This document shows, piece after piece, positions 1 through 8,709 of a stretch of 64,000 bases of DNA. Source of the stretch: Pseudalkalibacillus salsuginis (GTDB lineage: Bacteria; Bacillota; Bacilli; Bacillales; Fictibacillaceae). The first letter of the stretch is position 1; every line of letters starts with the position of its first letter. Both the position numbers and the translations under genes were made by a program. The stretch lies in the NCBI RefSeq assembly GCF_021646685.1, contig NZ_JAKJHW010000004.1, positions 124,001 through 188,000 on the forward strand. The letters run 5' to 3'. The notes under the pieces were generated by a model, which made no database searches, was not told the DNA's origin, and saw only the letters and a program-made list of their open reading frames with translations.

Positions 1-2
1 AA

Positions 3-59
3 CATGATATGGTGAGAATCATTACTGAAAAAGCAGTTCGACTAGAAGGGAAGGAATGA
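3..59 (+). CDS. plsX: PlsX C-terminal fragment (phosphate acyltransferase), partial
   Basis: The window opens in frame with the last 18 codons of a gene, ending HDMVRIITEKAVRLEGKE and a TGA stop at 57-59, three bases before fabD. In Bacillaceae the gene directly upstream of fabD is plsX, which makes acyl-phosphate from acyl-ACP for phospholipid synthesis. The identification rests mainly on position; the visible tail is too short to prove the family. The tight spacing suggests co-transcription with fabD and fabG. Confidence 0.55.
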   Translation, partial: HDMVRIITEKAVRLEGKE

Positions 60-62
60 CGA

Positions 63-1004
63 ATGGGGAAAATTGCATTTATTTTTCCAGGACAAGGTTC
101 CCAGCAGGTTGGGATGGGACAAGAATTTGTGGAACAAAACGTCCAATCTGCTGAGGTGTTTAAGCAAGCAGACGAACGGTTAGGATACCCTCTTTCTTCC
201 ATCATCGCAGAAGGTCCGGAAGAAACCCTTACAAGGACAGAGAACACCCAGCCTGCATTGTTGACCACGAGTATTGCAATCCTGAAAGCTTTGGAGCAAT
301 ATGATATCCGGCCAGATTTTACAGCAGGACATAGCCTAGGTGAATATACCGCATTGGTCGCATCCAAAGCACTGACCTTTGAAGATGCAGTCTATGCAGT
401 TCGTAGACGCGGCATGTTCATGGAAGAAGCAGTTCCAGCTGGTAAAGGGGCAATGGCTGCGATACTCGGAATGGATGCGGAACAGCTGGATTCGATTACC
501 GACCGCATAACTGCTGAAGGAGATTCGGTTCAATTAGCAAATCTTAATTGCCCGGGACAGATTGTCATATCTGGTTCCAAGGGAGGTGTAGATAAAGCAT
601 CAGAGGCAGCAAAGGAAGAAGGGGCGAAAAGAATCATCCCGCTTCAGGTGAGTGGACCTTTCCACTCCGAATTGATGAAGCCTGCTGCAGAAAAGATGGC
701 TGATGTATTGGATGAATTGACGATTACTAATGCAGAAATCCCTGTGGTGGCGAATGTCACTGCTAAGCCGGTTACTGGAGCAGATGAAATCCGTTCTAAA
801 TTGATTGAGCAAATCTATTCCCCGGTTCGTTGGGAAGAGACGGTTCGATACTTGCTGGATGAAGGGGTCGATACTTTTGTTGAAATTGGCCCAGGTAAAG
901 TGTTATCTGGTCTCGTGAAAAAAGTCCACAGACGGGCGACGACAGTTGCGATTTCCGATCCAGAATCATTAGAAGCTGCTGTAAAGAAACTAAAGGAGGT
1001 ATGA
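63..1004 (+). CDS. fabD: Malonyl-CoA:ACP transacylase FabD
   Basis: Transfers malonyl from CoA to acyl carrier protein, supplying the extender unit for type II fatty-acid synthesis in the cytoplasm. The 313-residue protein has the N-terminal GQGSQ motif (about 10-14), the nucleophile elbow GHSLGEY with Ser91, and the catalytic His201 in GPFHSELM, at the same positions as in characterised FabD enzymes. The length is normal for the family. It follows the plsX stop by three bases and is followed by fabG, which fits the fapR-plsX-fabD-fabG operon of Bacillus. The ATG at 63 is the only start that gives the conserved [11 protein letters not shown]-terminus. Confidence 0.97.
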   Translation: MGKIAFIFPGQGSQQVGMGQEFVEQNVQSAEVFKQADERLGYPLSSIIAEGPEETLTRTENTQPALLTTSIAILKALEQYDIRPDFTAGHSLGEYTALVASKALTFEDAVYAVRRRGMFMEEAVPAGKGAMAAILGMDAEQLDSITDRITAEGDSVQLANLNCPGQIVISGSKGGVDKASEAAKEEGAKRIIPLQVSGPFHSELMKPAAEKMADVLDELTITNAEIPVVANVTAKPVTGADEIRSKLIEQIYSPVRWEETVRYLLDEGVDTFVEIGPGKVLSGLVKKVHRRATTVAISDPESLEAAVKKLKEV

Positions 1005-1008
1005 TTTG

Positions 1009-1749
1009 ATGTTTAATGGTAAAACTGCCTTAGTAACTGGGGCCTCTAGAGGAATCGGCCGCGCAATCGCAATCGAGCTGGCCAAACAGGGAGCTTCAGT
1101 TGCAGTGAACTATTCTGGAAGTGAAGAGAAAGCCAGGCAAGTGGTAGAAGAGATTCAAGAAAACGGTGGTAAAGCCTTCGCTATCCAATCCGATGTTTCA
1201 AGCGTGGATTCTGTAACGGCGATGATCAAAGAAGTGATCACGACTTATGGTTCTCTTGATATCCTTGTCAACAACGCTGGAATAACACGAGACAACCTTC
1301 TGATGCGGATGAAAGAAGAGGAATGGGACACCGTCATCAACACAAACTTGAAAGGTGTATTTAACTGTACAAAAGCCGTTGCACGTCAAATGATGAAACA
1401 ACGTGCAGGAAGAATCATCAACATCGCTTCAATTGTTGGTGTTTCCGGTAACCCGGGACAAGCTAACTATGTTGCAGCAAAAGCAGGCGTGATCGGTCTT
1501 ACAAAAACCACCGCAAAAGAGCTTTCCAGCCGTGGAATCACAGTCAACGCTGTTGCACCAGGGTTTATTGAAACCGACATGACTGATGCCCTTGAAGGAA
1601 GCGTAAAAGATGAAATGCTAAAGCAAATCCCATTGGCACGCCTCGGAAGACCAGAAGACATCGCAGCAGCGGTCAAGTTCTTGGCTGGTGATGAGAGCAG
1701 TTATATTACTGGGCAGACTATCCACGTCGATGGCGGCATGGTAATGTAA
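1009..1749 (+). CDS. fabG: 3-oxoacyl-ACP reductase FabG
   Basis: NADPH-dependent reduction of beta-ketoacyl-ACP in fatty-acid elongation. It is a short-chain dehydrogenase with the nucleotide-binding GASRGIG motif (about 11-17), NNAG (88-91) and the Ser141/Tyr154/Lys158 catalytic set. The frame opens with TTG at 1006, but ATG at 1009 is preferred: the perfect Shine-Dalgarno at 992-1000 is 8 bases upstream, and the resulting 246 residues match the B. subtilis enzyme in length and N-terminus. acpP would normally follow at once; here 530 bp of repeat-rich sequence intervenes, and no clear terminator was seen directly after fabG. Confidence 0.97.
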   Translation: MFNGKTALVTGASRGIGRAIAIELAKQGASVAVNYSGSEEKARQVVEEIQENGGKAFAIQSDVSSVDSVTAMIKEVITTYGSLDILVNNAGITRDNLLMRMKEEEWDTVINTNLKGVFNCTKAVARQMMKQRAGRIINIASIVGVSGNPGQANYVAAKAGVIGLTKTTAKELSSRGITVNAVAPGFIETDMTDALEGSVKDEMLKQIPLARLGRPEDIAAAVKFLAGDESSYITGQTIHVDGGMVM

Positions 1750-1763
1750 TAATATGATATGAT

Positions 1764-1942
1764 GCTTAAAATGCATCCAAATGATAAACGTCGAATTTCA
1801 TCGTTACTCGGTTTTACCGGTCCTCATGTATTGGTAACATACATTCCGGTCCTCAAAACCTTCGTGCCTTGAACTTCTCGTTTCTGATTCGTCTGCATTT
1901 TAAGCTTCTAATTATATGCATCCAAATGATAAACGTCGAATT
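1764..1942. repeat. Dispersed folded repeat, family A copy 1 (arm-core-inverted arm-arm)
   Basis: This intergenic element has a near twin at 45946-46121. A left arm (from 1764, containing atgcatccaaatgataaacg) is followed by a core with ggttttaccggtcctca and ccggtcctcaaaacc. Then comes an inverted arm (about 1878-1905, with tgcattttaagc complementary to gcttaaaatgca at 1764-1775). The left arm then repeats directly at 1916-1942, 27 bases identical to 1771-1797. The inverted arm can therefore pair with either copy of the left arm. No ORF of interest lies inside. Mobility is not shown; no transposase is nearby. Confidence 0.75.
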
Positions 1943-2013
1943 GGTAGAGAATAATATAGGTGTTAAGTGTACAATCAAGGCTCAGCCTACGCCAAGACTT
2001 GATTGTGCCTAAG

Positions 2014-2190
2014 TGAAATTCACGACACTCCTGCGGGAAGAGCGAGTCAGGCGAGACCCCGCAGTGACCTAAAAGTTAAGGATCTTCGACTAAAAATAAC
2101 CACGTCCTGTGGTGAACGTCGAAGCCAGCACATCCTGTGCAAGTGAGGAGGCTTGCGGATTTTCCCGCGGAAAGGGAGGGTGAATCCCGC
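2014..2190 (+). repeat. Dispersed folded repeat, family B copy 1
   Basis: Closely similar to 58981-59153 in the same orientation. Shared blocks include cgacactcctgcggga near the left end, aaggatcttcgacta, gtcgaagccagcacatcctg and cccgcggaaaggg near the right end. Short internal hairpins are visible (ccacgtcctgtgg, gcacatcctgtgc), and cttcgac pairs with gtcgaag. The ends ctgcggga and tcccgcgg are near-complementary. A separate 9-bp hairpin (1971-1979 with 1998-2006) lies just upstream. Similar short repeats are, from memory, common between genes in Bacillaceae. Together with the family A element this fills the fabG-acpP gap. Confidence 0.7.
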
Positions 2191-2228
2191 AAAACTCGAT
2201 AATTTTACATCATCTTGTATTTCTAAGA

Positions 2229-2257
2229 TTTACTCCTTTAAGGACATCTCGTATAAT
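2229..2257 (+). promoter_or_regulatory. Candidate sigma-A promoter of acpP
   Basis: A perfect -10 TATAAT at 2252-2257 is preceded by TTTACT (4/6 to TTGACA) at 2229-2234 with a 17-bp spacer. It lies 22 bp upstream of the acpP start, just after the repeat-filled gap, and would make acpP independent of plsX-fabD-fabG. Confidence 0.65.
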
Positions 2258-2279
2258 ATTTGAGAGGAGGTGAACGGAC

Positions 2280-2513
2280 ATGGCAGACATTCAAGAGCGT
2301 ATTACTAAAATCATCGTTGACCGTTTAGGGGTTGATGAGGAAGAAGTCAAGATTGAATCTTCATTTAAAGAGGATCTGGGAGCGGATTCTTTAGACGTCG
2401 TAGAACTTGTTATGGAGCTTGAAGATGAGTTCGACATGGAGATTTCTGACGAAGATGCTGAAAAAATTGCTACTGTTGGCGATGTAGTTGATTACATAAA
2501 CAGCCATCAATAG
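2280..2513 (+). CDS. acpP: Acyl carrier protein
   Basis: Small acidic carrier of growing acyl chains in fatty-acid synthesis. The 77-residue protein has the DSLD signature, and Ser37 is the attachment site for 4'-phosphopantetheine. A strong ribosome site (gaggaggtgaa) precedes the ATG. In B. subtilis acpA closes the fab operon directly after fabG. Here it has its own promoter upstream and an intrinsic terminator at 2524-2557, so it appears to be a single-gene transcription unit, perhaps with some read-through from fabG. Confidence 0.98.
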   Translation: MADIQERITKIIVDRLGVDEEEVKIESSFKEDLGADSLDVVELVMELEDEFDMEISDEDAEKIATVGDVVDYINSHQ

Positions 2514-2523
2514 TATTTTTGTA

Positions 2524-2557
2524 AGTCCCGCGTCGACACTTGATTGCGGGACTTTAT
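2524..2557 (+). terminator. Intrinsic terminator after acpP
   Basis: Stem agtcccgc (2524-2531) pairs with gcgggact (2546-2553), followed by a T-rich run. It lies directly after the acpP stop and separates acpP from rnc. Confidence 0.85.
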
Positions 2558-2606
2558 TTTAATAGAATTGATTATGTAATGCGAGACAAGGATTATGGAG
2601 GTCACA

Positions 2607-3365
2607 ATGTCCAACCGTACATCATCAAAGAGATATTCACGAACAAAACGCAGACCTTTTACAAAGGAAGAGCTTACTATTCGCTTCAAACCATTCCAGG
2701 AAAAGATAGATATACAATTTGAAAATGAAAGATTGCTCTTTCAGGCATTCACTCATTCTTCGTATGTGAATGAACATCGTAAACGCCCGAGTGATGATAA
2801 CGAACGTCTGGAATTTCTGGGAGATGCAGTCTTAGAACTGACGATTTCACAATATTTATATAAAAAGTATCACAATATGTCCGAAGGTGAATTGACGAAA
2901 ATGCGTGCAGCAATCGTATGTGAACCATCCCTGGTGACATTTGCGCTTCAATTGAATTTCGGAGATCTTGTATTACTGGGTAAAGGTGAAGAGAATACAG
3001 GTGGGCGAACGCGTCCCGCGCTATTAGCGGATGTTTTTGAGGCTTTCATAGGAGCTCTGTATCTAGATCAAGGATTAGATGTTGTAGAACAGTTCTTATG
3101 CAAGTTTGTATACCCGAAAATCAATGAAGGAGCTTTTTCGCATGTAATGGATTTCAAGAGCCAGCTTCAGGAATTCATTCAAAGGGAAAATCATGGTACA
3201 CTCGTTTACCGGATCGTTCAGGAAACTGGTCCTGCACATAATCGGGAGTTTACTTCTGAAGTGTATCTAAGCAGTGAACGTCTGGGAATCGGACATGGCC
3301 GTTCTAAGAAGGAGGCAGAACAGCATGCTGCCCGTGAAGCACTTCAATATCTGAATAGAAAATAA
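2607..3365 (+). CDS. rnc: Ribonuclease III
   Basis: Double-strand-specific endoribonuclease that processes rRNA precursors and small cytoplasmic RNA. The signature [13 protein letters not shown] spans about residues 66-78, with Asp73, and the second acidic pair (Asp142, Glu145) is in [14 protein letters not shown]; a double-stranded-RNA-binding domain fills about 180-250. An in-frame ATG exists at 2595, but the ribosome site ggaggt (2597-2602) lies downstream of it, so ATG 2607 is chosen (252 residues, close to the 249 of B. subtilis). The usual rnc-smc junction is interrupted here by a gene on the opposite strand. Confidence 0.96.
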   Translation: MSNRTSSKRYSRTKRRPFTKEELTIRFKPFQEKIDIQFENERLLFQAFTHSSYVNEHRKRPSDDNERLEFLGDAVLELTISQYLYKKYHNMSEGELTKMRAAIVCEPSLVTFALQLNFGDLVLLGKGEENTGGRTRPALLADVFEAFIGALYLDQGLDVVEQFLCKFVYPKINEGAFSHVMDFKSQLQEFIQRENHGTLVYRIVQETGPAHNREFTSEVYLSSERLGIGHGRSKKEAEQHAAREALQYLNRK

Positions 3366-3367
3366 AG

Positions 3368-3438
3368 AAGGTTGATCCATTTCAGAACGGCTCCCTATGG
3401 CCAATCGGGGAGACTGGTTCCAAGCTTGGATCAACCTT
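3368..3438. terminator. Large hairpin between convergent rnc and the small minus-strand gene
   Basis: A perfect 12-bp stem (aaggttgatcca at 3368-3379 with tggatcaacctt at 3427-3438) encloses a loop that can fold again (gaac..ggttc and ctccc..gggag). The T-rich tail is better on the minus strand (ctttattttct after the stem), so it probably ends transcription of the gene at 3464-3688. On the + strand it could also stop rnc transcripts, though the tail there is poor. Confidence 0.7.
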
Positions 3439-3463
3439 ACTCATTCCAGTTCGTTAAACACAT

Positions 3464-3688
3464 TCATTTTTTACGTAATTCACTTAATTCCTGGATGATT
3501 CCCTCTGTTTCATTGACGCTGAAATGCTCTTTTTTCATTACGTAATCATAAAGATCCTTCAAGTCCTCGTACTGCTCTAAATCGAAGTCCTCTGGACGCA
3601 TGACTCCAGTATTTACTACTTGCAGCTGTTTTTGCATCTGTTCTACCATATAAGCTACATTTTCTTCACTTTTTACTTCGAGATTCAC
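3464..3688 (-). CDS. Small UPF0435 / DUF1128 family protein (YfkK-like)
   Basis: A 74-residue acidic, helical protein of unknown function. The pattern NVxYMVEQMQKQL, VNTGVMRPEDF, YEDLKDLYDYVMKKEHFS and a C-terminal ELSELRKK matches the UPF0435 family as remembered, of which B. subtilis YfkK is a member. It starts with GTG at 3688, preceded on the minus strand by a good ribosome site (gaaaggatg). It is the only confident minus-strand gene in the window and lies between rnc and smc, which are adjacent in B. subtilis. No function can be given. Confidence 0.72.
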   Translation of the reverse strand: MNLEVKSEENVAYMVEQMQKQLQVVNTGVMRPEDFDLEQYEDLKDLYDYVMKKEHFSVNETEGIIQELSELRKK

Positions 3689-3788
3689 CGAATCATCCTT
3701 TCTTCCATCCGTTCTTCAATGACATTGTAGCATGAATCGACAATAGATGCGGAATTTTATCGCAGTTCTTCTGCACATTCCATCTTTA

Positions 3789-3797
3789 TGATAAAAT
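3789..3797 (+). promoter_or_regulatory. Candidate extended -10 promoter of smc
   Basis: TGATAAAAT at 3789-3797 fits an extended -10 (TG-N-TAAAAT). The -35 region 17 bp upstream (ttctgc) is poor. A promoter is needed here because the upstream neighbour is on the other strand. Confidence 0.42.
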
Positions 3798-3876
3798 AAA
3801 CAAGTATGTATTCAAATGCAGAGGATTCAACACCCAAGCATATTGCGAAGATGAATTTAATGAAGGGGGAATCTTA

Positions 3877-6800
3877 ATGTTCCTCAAAAGGTTGGATGTC
3901 GTCGGTTTCAAATCATTTGCTGAGCGCATTGGTATCGAATTCGTACCAGGCGTGACCGCCGTGGTCGGTCCGAACGGCAGCGGTAAGAGCAACATTTCAG
4001 ATGCAGTCCGATGGGTTCTGGGAGAACAATCTGCAAAGTCATTACGCGGAGCTAAGATGGAAGATATCATTTTTGCCGGCAGTGACACACGTAAATCATT
4101 GAATGTTGCGGAAGTTACATTGACTTTAGATAATGAAGATCAGCATATACCCATTGAATATAATGAAATTAGTATCACTAGAAGGGTCTACCGTTCTGGG
4201 GAAAGTGAATATCTCATCAATAAACAGCAATGCCGTCTAAAAGATATCATCGATTTGTTCATGGATTCAGGACTTGGAAAGGAAGCCTATTCAATCATAG
4301 GACAAGGAAAGGTTGAAGAGATCCTGAGCAGCAAGCCTGAAGATCGAAGGAAAATATTTGAAGAAGCTGCAGGTGTTTTGAAATATAAGACACGTAAAAT
4401 AAAAGCGGAACAAAAGCTCCGTGAGACAGAGGAGAACTTGAACCGTGTAGAGGATATTCTGCATGAGCTTGAGGGACAAGTTGAACCATTGAAGATACAG
4501 GCTTCCGTCGCTCGTGATTACTTGGATAAAAAAAGTGAGCTTGAAGTGATCGAGTCTGCACTATTGGTCTATGAAATAGAAGATCTACATACAAGATGGG
4601 AAGCTAAGTCCAAAGAAATCGAACAATTGAGAGTTGAAGAAATCAAACTTAAAGACCAGGTTCAACATAAAGAACAGGAGATCGGGGTCATCAGAGATGA
4701 ACTGGCTGCATTGGACGAGTCGATCGATGAACTTCAAGACGTCCTCCTTAATGTAAGTGAGGAGCTTGAAAAGCATGAGGGCAAGCGTGAAGTCATGCGG
4801 GAGCGAAAAAAGAATTATCATCAAAATAAAGAACAGCTTACACTCAAAATCGCTCAGCAAAAAGGAAAAAAGAAATCTATTGAAGAAACTTTACAAATTG
4901 AACGCAATCAGTTGGAGCAATACCAGGGTAAGCTGAAGAGTCTTCAAAACAAACTGAAGGGTCACGAACAACAACTTGAACTGGTCGATAAGAATATCGA
5001 GGAAGAGCTTGAACAGCTGAAAAGCGAATATTTCGATTGTCTTAATGAACAGACATCGATCAAAAACGAAATCCGTTATTTAACTGAACAGCTTGAGCAG
5101 CAAACTTCAAAATCATCCAGGCTCCATGAGCGTCATAGACAGTATATGGAAGAGCGTGACCGAATTGCAATACAAAAAGAAGACCTGACTGAAAAGTTGA
5201 AGGATGTCCAAACAGAGCTTGAAATACAAGTCGATGCTTTCATGAAATTGAAAACAGAAATTGAAAAGGATGAAAAAACGCTTAGTGACAAAGAATCTAA
5301 ATTGTATAAAGCGTATCAATTCATCCAACAGTTCCGTTCGAAAAAAGAAATGATCGAGGAAATGCAAGAGGATTACAGTGGTTTTTTCCAGGGTGTCCGG
5401 GAAATCTTGAAAGAACGAGGTAAACGTCTGTCCGGGATTGAAGGTGCAGTGGCTGAACTGATCACTGTATCGAAAAAAGAAGAGACAGCGATCGAAACGG
5501 CACTCGGTGCAGCCACTCAGAGCATTGTCGTCCATACAGAGGAAGACGCAAGGACAGCGATCGGCTTTTTAAAGAAAAAGCGGCTTGGGCGAGCGACTTT
5601 TTTACCGATGTCAGTCATGAAGAGCCGGAAGCTTCCCCGCCGGGAGGAAGGGAGTGTATCCAATCATCCTTCTTATATCGGTATTGCTTCAGATCTGGCT
5701 GCTTATGAAGATAAACATCGGAAGGTCATTGAAAACCTGTTAGGGAACGTTGTGATTGCGGAAAACCTTGAAGGTGCCAATGCTTTAGCTAAAATTCTAA
5801 ACCACCGCTACCGGATCGTGACTTTGGATGGGGATATCGTCAATCCAGGTGGATCGATGTCCGGAGGTAGCTTGAAGCAGAAGAACACCTCTCTATTATC
5901 GCGACAACGTGAACTAGATTCGATTTCAGAAAAGCTCAGTACCATGGAGGAGCAGACAAACCAGCTTGAAAAGGATGTCAAGCAAGGGAAACAGAGCTTA
6001 ATCGGCCAGAAAGAGAAGCTTGAAATCCTTCGTGAAGATGGGGAAAGCAAGCGATTGGAAGAACAACAATTGAAAGGAGAGCTCAGGGAAATCGAGCTCC
6101 AGGATAAAAACATCAATGAACATTTATCGTTATACGATCGTGAGAAAGGGACTTATGATTCTGAAAAGGAAACGATGGAAGAAAGAGTCGCTTCTCTCAA
6201 GAGTTCATTGGAAGAATCCGAAACAATGGCGTCTGAACTTGAAAAAGAAGTTGAACGTTTGTCGAGCCAAAAGAAAAACCAGCAGACCACAAAGGATGAT
6301 TTGAAAGAAGAGATCACCTCATTGAAGGTGAGCCTTGCACAATCGGAAGAGCAATTCTCCAACTCGAATAGTACCGTCCAACGTATGCAAAATGAATTAG
6401 ATGAAACGATGAAGATCATGAATGAGGCGGAAGAAGAATTCTGGCTGCTTGAAGAGGCAGTGAACACGAGTTCTTCTGATGAAGAAGCTTTAGATAGGAA
6501 AATCATCCAGCACCGTAAAGATAAAGATGCGACAGTCCAATTGATCGGTGATCGCCGAAAGGAACGGAGCTTGCGGCAAGAAAGAGTCGAAGACCAGGAG
6601 CTTAAGCTTAAAGAACTGAAGCGTCTTCACCACCAAATGTCAGATGGGATCCATCAGGAAGAACTTAGGCTGAATCGTATGGATGTCGAGCTTGAAAACC
6701 GTTTGAACCATTTGAATGAGGAATATCAGCTTTCATACGAAAGAGCGAAAGAAAAATACAGCTTGGAAATGGAAACTGATGAGGCTCGGACGAAAGTGAA

Positions 6801-7443
6801 ACTCATTAAACGTGCCATCGATGAACTTGGAACGGTCAATCTTGGTGCCATCGAAGAGTATGAACGTGTATCAGAACGCTACAACTTTTTGGTTGAACAG
6901 CGGGATGACTTGAATGCGGCGAAAGCGACCCTTTATGGGATCATAAACGAAATGGATGAAGAAATGACGAAAAGGTTCAAGAAGTCGTTTTTTGAAATCA
7001 AGGACCATTTCCGTGAAATATTCCGGGAACTATTCGGAGGGGGAAGAGCGGACCTTGAATTGACGGATCCGGATGATTTATTGAATACAGGAGTCAATAT
7101 CCTCGCTCAGCCCCCAGGTAAGAAACTGCAGCATCTCGCTTTGCTATCTGGTGGAGAGCGGGCATTGACGGCAATTGCGTTATTATTTGGCATTTTAAAA
7201 GTTCGACCTGTCCCATTCTGTATTTTAGACGAGGTTGAAGCAGCACTGGATGAAGCTAATGTAAGCCGTTTTGCTAGGTTTTTGCGTGCATTCAGCAAAC
7301 AGACGCAATTTATCGTCGTAACCCACCGGAAAGGTACGATGGAAGAAGCGGATGTTTTATATGGGGTGACGATGCAGGAATCTGGAGTATCGAATCTTGT
7401 ATCCGTCAAATTGGAAGAGACGAAGGAACTAGTAACGACATAG
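3877..7443 (+). CDS. smc: Chromosome segregation ATPase SMC
   Basis: Condensin subunit that compacts and segregates the nucleoid together with ScpA and ScpB. The 1188-residue protein has the full SMC architecture: head Walker A GPNGSGKSN at 31-39, a long coiled coil, a hinge in the middle (about 510-680, with GGSMSGGS near its end), a return coiled coil, the ABC signature LLSGGERALTAIAL starting near 1089, and Walker B CILDEVEAALDEAN with Asp1118/Glu1119. The length nearly equals the B. subtilis protein. ATG 3877 follows gaaggggga. ftsY follows after 16 bp, as in B. subtilis. Confidence 0.98.
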   Translation: MFLKRLDVVGFKSFAERIGIEFVPGVTAVVGPNGSGKSNISDAVRWVLGEQSAKSLRGAKMEDIIFAGSDTRKSLNVAEVTLTLDNEDQHIPIEYNEISITRRVYRSGESEYLINKQQCRLKDIIDLFMDSGLGKEAYSIIGQGKVEEILSSKPEDRRKIFEEAAGVLKYKTRKIKAEQKLRETEENLNRVEDILHELEGQVEPLKIQASVARDYLDKKSELEVIESALLVYEIEDLHTRWEAKSKEIEQLRVEEIKLKDQVQHKEQEIGVIRDELAALDESIDELQDVLLNVSEELEKHEGKREVMRERKKNYHQNKEQLTLKIAQQKGKKKSIEETLQIERNQLEQYQGKLKSLQNKLKGHEQQLELVDKNIEEELEQLKSEYFDCLNEQTSIKNEIRYLTEQLEQQTSKSSRLHERHRQYMEERDRIAIQKEDLTEKLKDVQTELEIQVDAFMKLKTEIEKDEKTLSDKESKLYKAYQFIQQFRSKKEMIEEMQEDYSGFFQGVREILKERGKRLSGIEGAVAELITVSKKEETAIETALGAATQSIVVHTEEDARTAIGFLKKKRLGRATFLPMSVMKSRKLPRREEGSVSNHPSYIGIASDLAAYEDKHRKVIENLLGNVVIAENLEGANALAKILNHRYRIVTLDGDIVNPGGSMSGGSLKQKNTSLLSRQRELDSISEKLSTMEEQTNQLEKDVKQGKQSLIGQKEKLEILREDGESKRLEEQQLKGELREIELQDKNINEHLSLYDREKGTYDSEKETMEERVASLKSSLEESETMASELEKEVERLSSQKKNQQTTKDDLKEEITSLKVSLAQSEEQFSNSNSTVQRMQNELDETMKIMNEAEEEFWLLEEAVNTSSSDEEALDRKIIQHRKDKDATVQLIGDRRKERSLRQERVEDQELKLKELKRLHHQMSDGIHQEELRLNRMDVELENRLNHLNEEYQLSYERAKEKYSLEMETDEARTKVKLIKRAIDELGTVNLGAIEEYERVSERYNFLVEQRDDLNAAKATLYGIINEMDEEMTKRFKKSFFEIKDHFREIFRELFGGGRADLELTDPDDLLNTGVNILAQPPGKKLQHLALLSGGERALTAIALLFGILKVRPVPFCILDEVEAALDEANVSRFARFLRAFSKQTQFIVVTHRKGTMEEADVLYGVTMQESGVSNLVSVKLEETKELVTT

Positions 7444-7459
7444 TAATGAGGTGGAGCGA

Positions 7460-8467
7460 ATGAGTTTTTTTAAACGATTGAAAAATAAATTGACGACCCA
7501 AAGCGATACGGTTACTGAAAAGTTCAAAGATGGCCTGACAAAAACAAGAGCCTCATTTTCAACCCGTATCAATGACCTTGTAAAAAATTATCGTAAAGTA
7601 GATGAAGAATTCTTTGAGGAATTAGAGGAAATCTTGATAGAGGCAGACGTCGGTGTATCGACCGTGATGGACCTGATCGATGAGCTGAAGGACGAGGCAA
7701 GGACCCAGAACATCAAAGAAACCGAGGAGCTGCAAGGCGTCATTTCAGAAAAACTTGCGGAACTCCTTGATAAAGGCGATGATGATACCAAGCTAAACAT
7801 CCAGGAGGATGAACTGACAGTTATCTTGTTCGTTGGCGTCAATGGTGTAGGGAAGACGACTTCCATCGGTAAGCTTGCACATAAGCTTAAACAGGAAGGC
7901 AAATCTGTTTTGATGGCAGCGGGCGACACATTCCGTGCAGGGGCGATCGATCAGCTGCAAGTATGGGGTAACCGTGTCGGGGTCGACGTCATCAAGCATA
8001 GTGAAGGAGCAGATCCTGCAGCTGTCGTGTTTGATGCAGTGAAATCAGCGAAGACACGGGGTGTAGACGTACTGTTATGTGATACAGCTGGAAGACTTCA
8101 AAACAAAGTCAACTTGATGAATGAGCTTGAAAAGATCAAAAGAGTGATTGGGAGAGAACTTCCAGGAGCTCCGCACGAGGTCTTGCTTGTGGTAGATGCC
8201 ACAACTGGCCAGAACGCCATGAATCAGGCGAAAACGTTCAGCCAGGCGACAGACGTGAGTGGCATCGTGTTGACAAAGCTTGACGGAACCGCGAAAGGTG
8301 GCATCGTACTGGCAATCCGCCACGAGCTGGAAATTCCGGTCAAGCTCGTCGGTTTAGGGGAAAAAGTAGAGGACCTCTATGAATTCGATGCCGATCAATT
8401 CGTCTATGGACTCTTCTCAAACATCCTGCCAAATGTAGAGGAAGAAGAATCGGTAGATCGTTATTGA
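7460..8467 (+). CDS. ftsY: Signal recognition particle receptor FtsY
   Basis: GTPase receptor at the membrane that docks the SRP-ribosome complex to the Sec channel. The 335 residues begin [11 protein letters not shown], an amphipathic basic N-terminus. They then show the N domain and the G domain with GVNGVGKTT (126-134), DTAGRLQ (208-214) and TKLDG (272-276). A GTG at 7451 is in frame, but the ribosome site gaggtggag overlaps it, and ATG 7460 gives the conserved start. Its partner Ffh is encoded 0.7 kb downstream. Confidence 0.97.
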   Translation: MSFFKRLKNKLTTQSDTVTEKFKDGLTKTRASFSTRINDLVKNYRKVDEEFFEELEEILIEADVGVSTVMDLIDELKDEARTQNIKETEELQGVISEKLAELLDKGDDDTKLNIQEDELTVILFVGVNGVGKTTSIGKLAHKLKQEGKSVLMAAGDTFRAGAIDQLQVWGNRVGVDVIKHSEGADPAAVVFDAVKSAKTRGVDVLLCDTAGRLQNKVNLMNELEKIKRVIGRELPGAPHEVLLVVDATTGQNAMNQAKTFSQATDVSGIVLTKLDGTAKGGIVLAIRHELEIPVKLVGLGEKVEDLYEFDADQFVYGLFSNILPNVEEEESVDRY

Positions 8468-8468
8468 G

Positions 8469-8501
8469 AAGGGACGATCCTGACAGGGGTCTCCCTTTAT
8501 T
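8469..8501 (+). terminator. Probable terminator after ftsY
   Basis: aaggga (8469-8474) pairs with tccctt (8492-8497), with additional inner pairing, followed by tatttat. It lies directly after the ftsY stop and immediately before a 21-bp tandem array. Confidence 0.55.
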
Positions 8502-8516
8502 TATGCCTAACAGACG

Positions 8517-8650
8517 TTTACCAATACCTTTCAAGCGTTTACCGATAAATTATTGTGTGTTACCAATATTTTCACACCTATTACCAACATTTTTTTAAGC
8601 AATACCAATATTTTTGATGCTTTTACCGATATTTGTTGTAAAATTACACC
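8517..8650. repeat. Tandem array with an exact 21-bp period (array 1)
   Basis: Degenerate units sharing a core taccaatattttt start at 8519, 8540, 8561, 8582, 8603 and 8624, every 21 bases without slippage. A weaker seventh (tacacc) starts at 8645, and a trace lies near 8498. The invariant part is tacc(a/g)a, followed by a T-rich tract and a variable end. The 304-bp ftsY-ylxM gap holds the terminator, this array and the ylxM promoter, and nothing else was recognised. Twenty-one bases are two DNA helical turns, so each unit faces the same side. Confidence 0.85.
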
Positions 8651-8709
8651 CTCACCACTTGAGAAAAATGGCTGCAATCCTAGTTGAAAACTAATGTTAA
8701 GAAAAAAAC

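Noticed and set aside
8517-8650. CRISPR array
   Set aside because: Units are contiguous, degenerate and only 21 bp long, with no spacers and no cas genes nearby.
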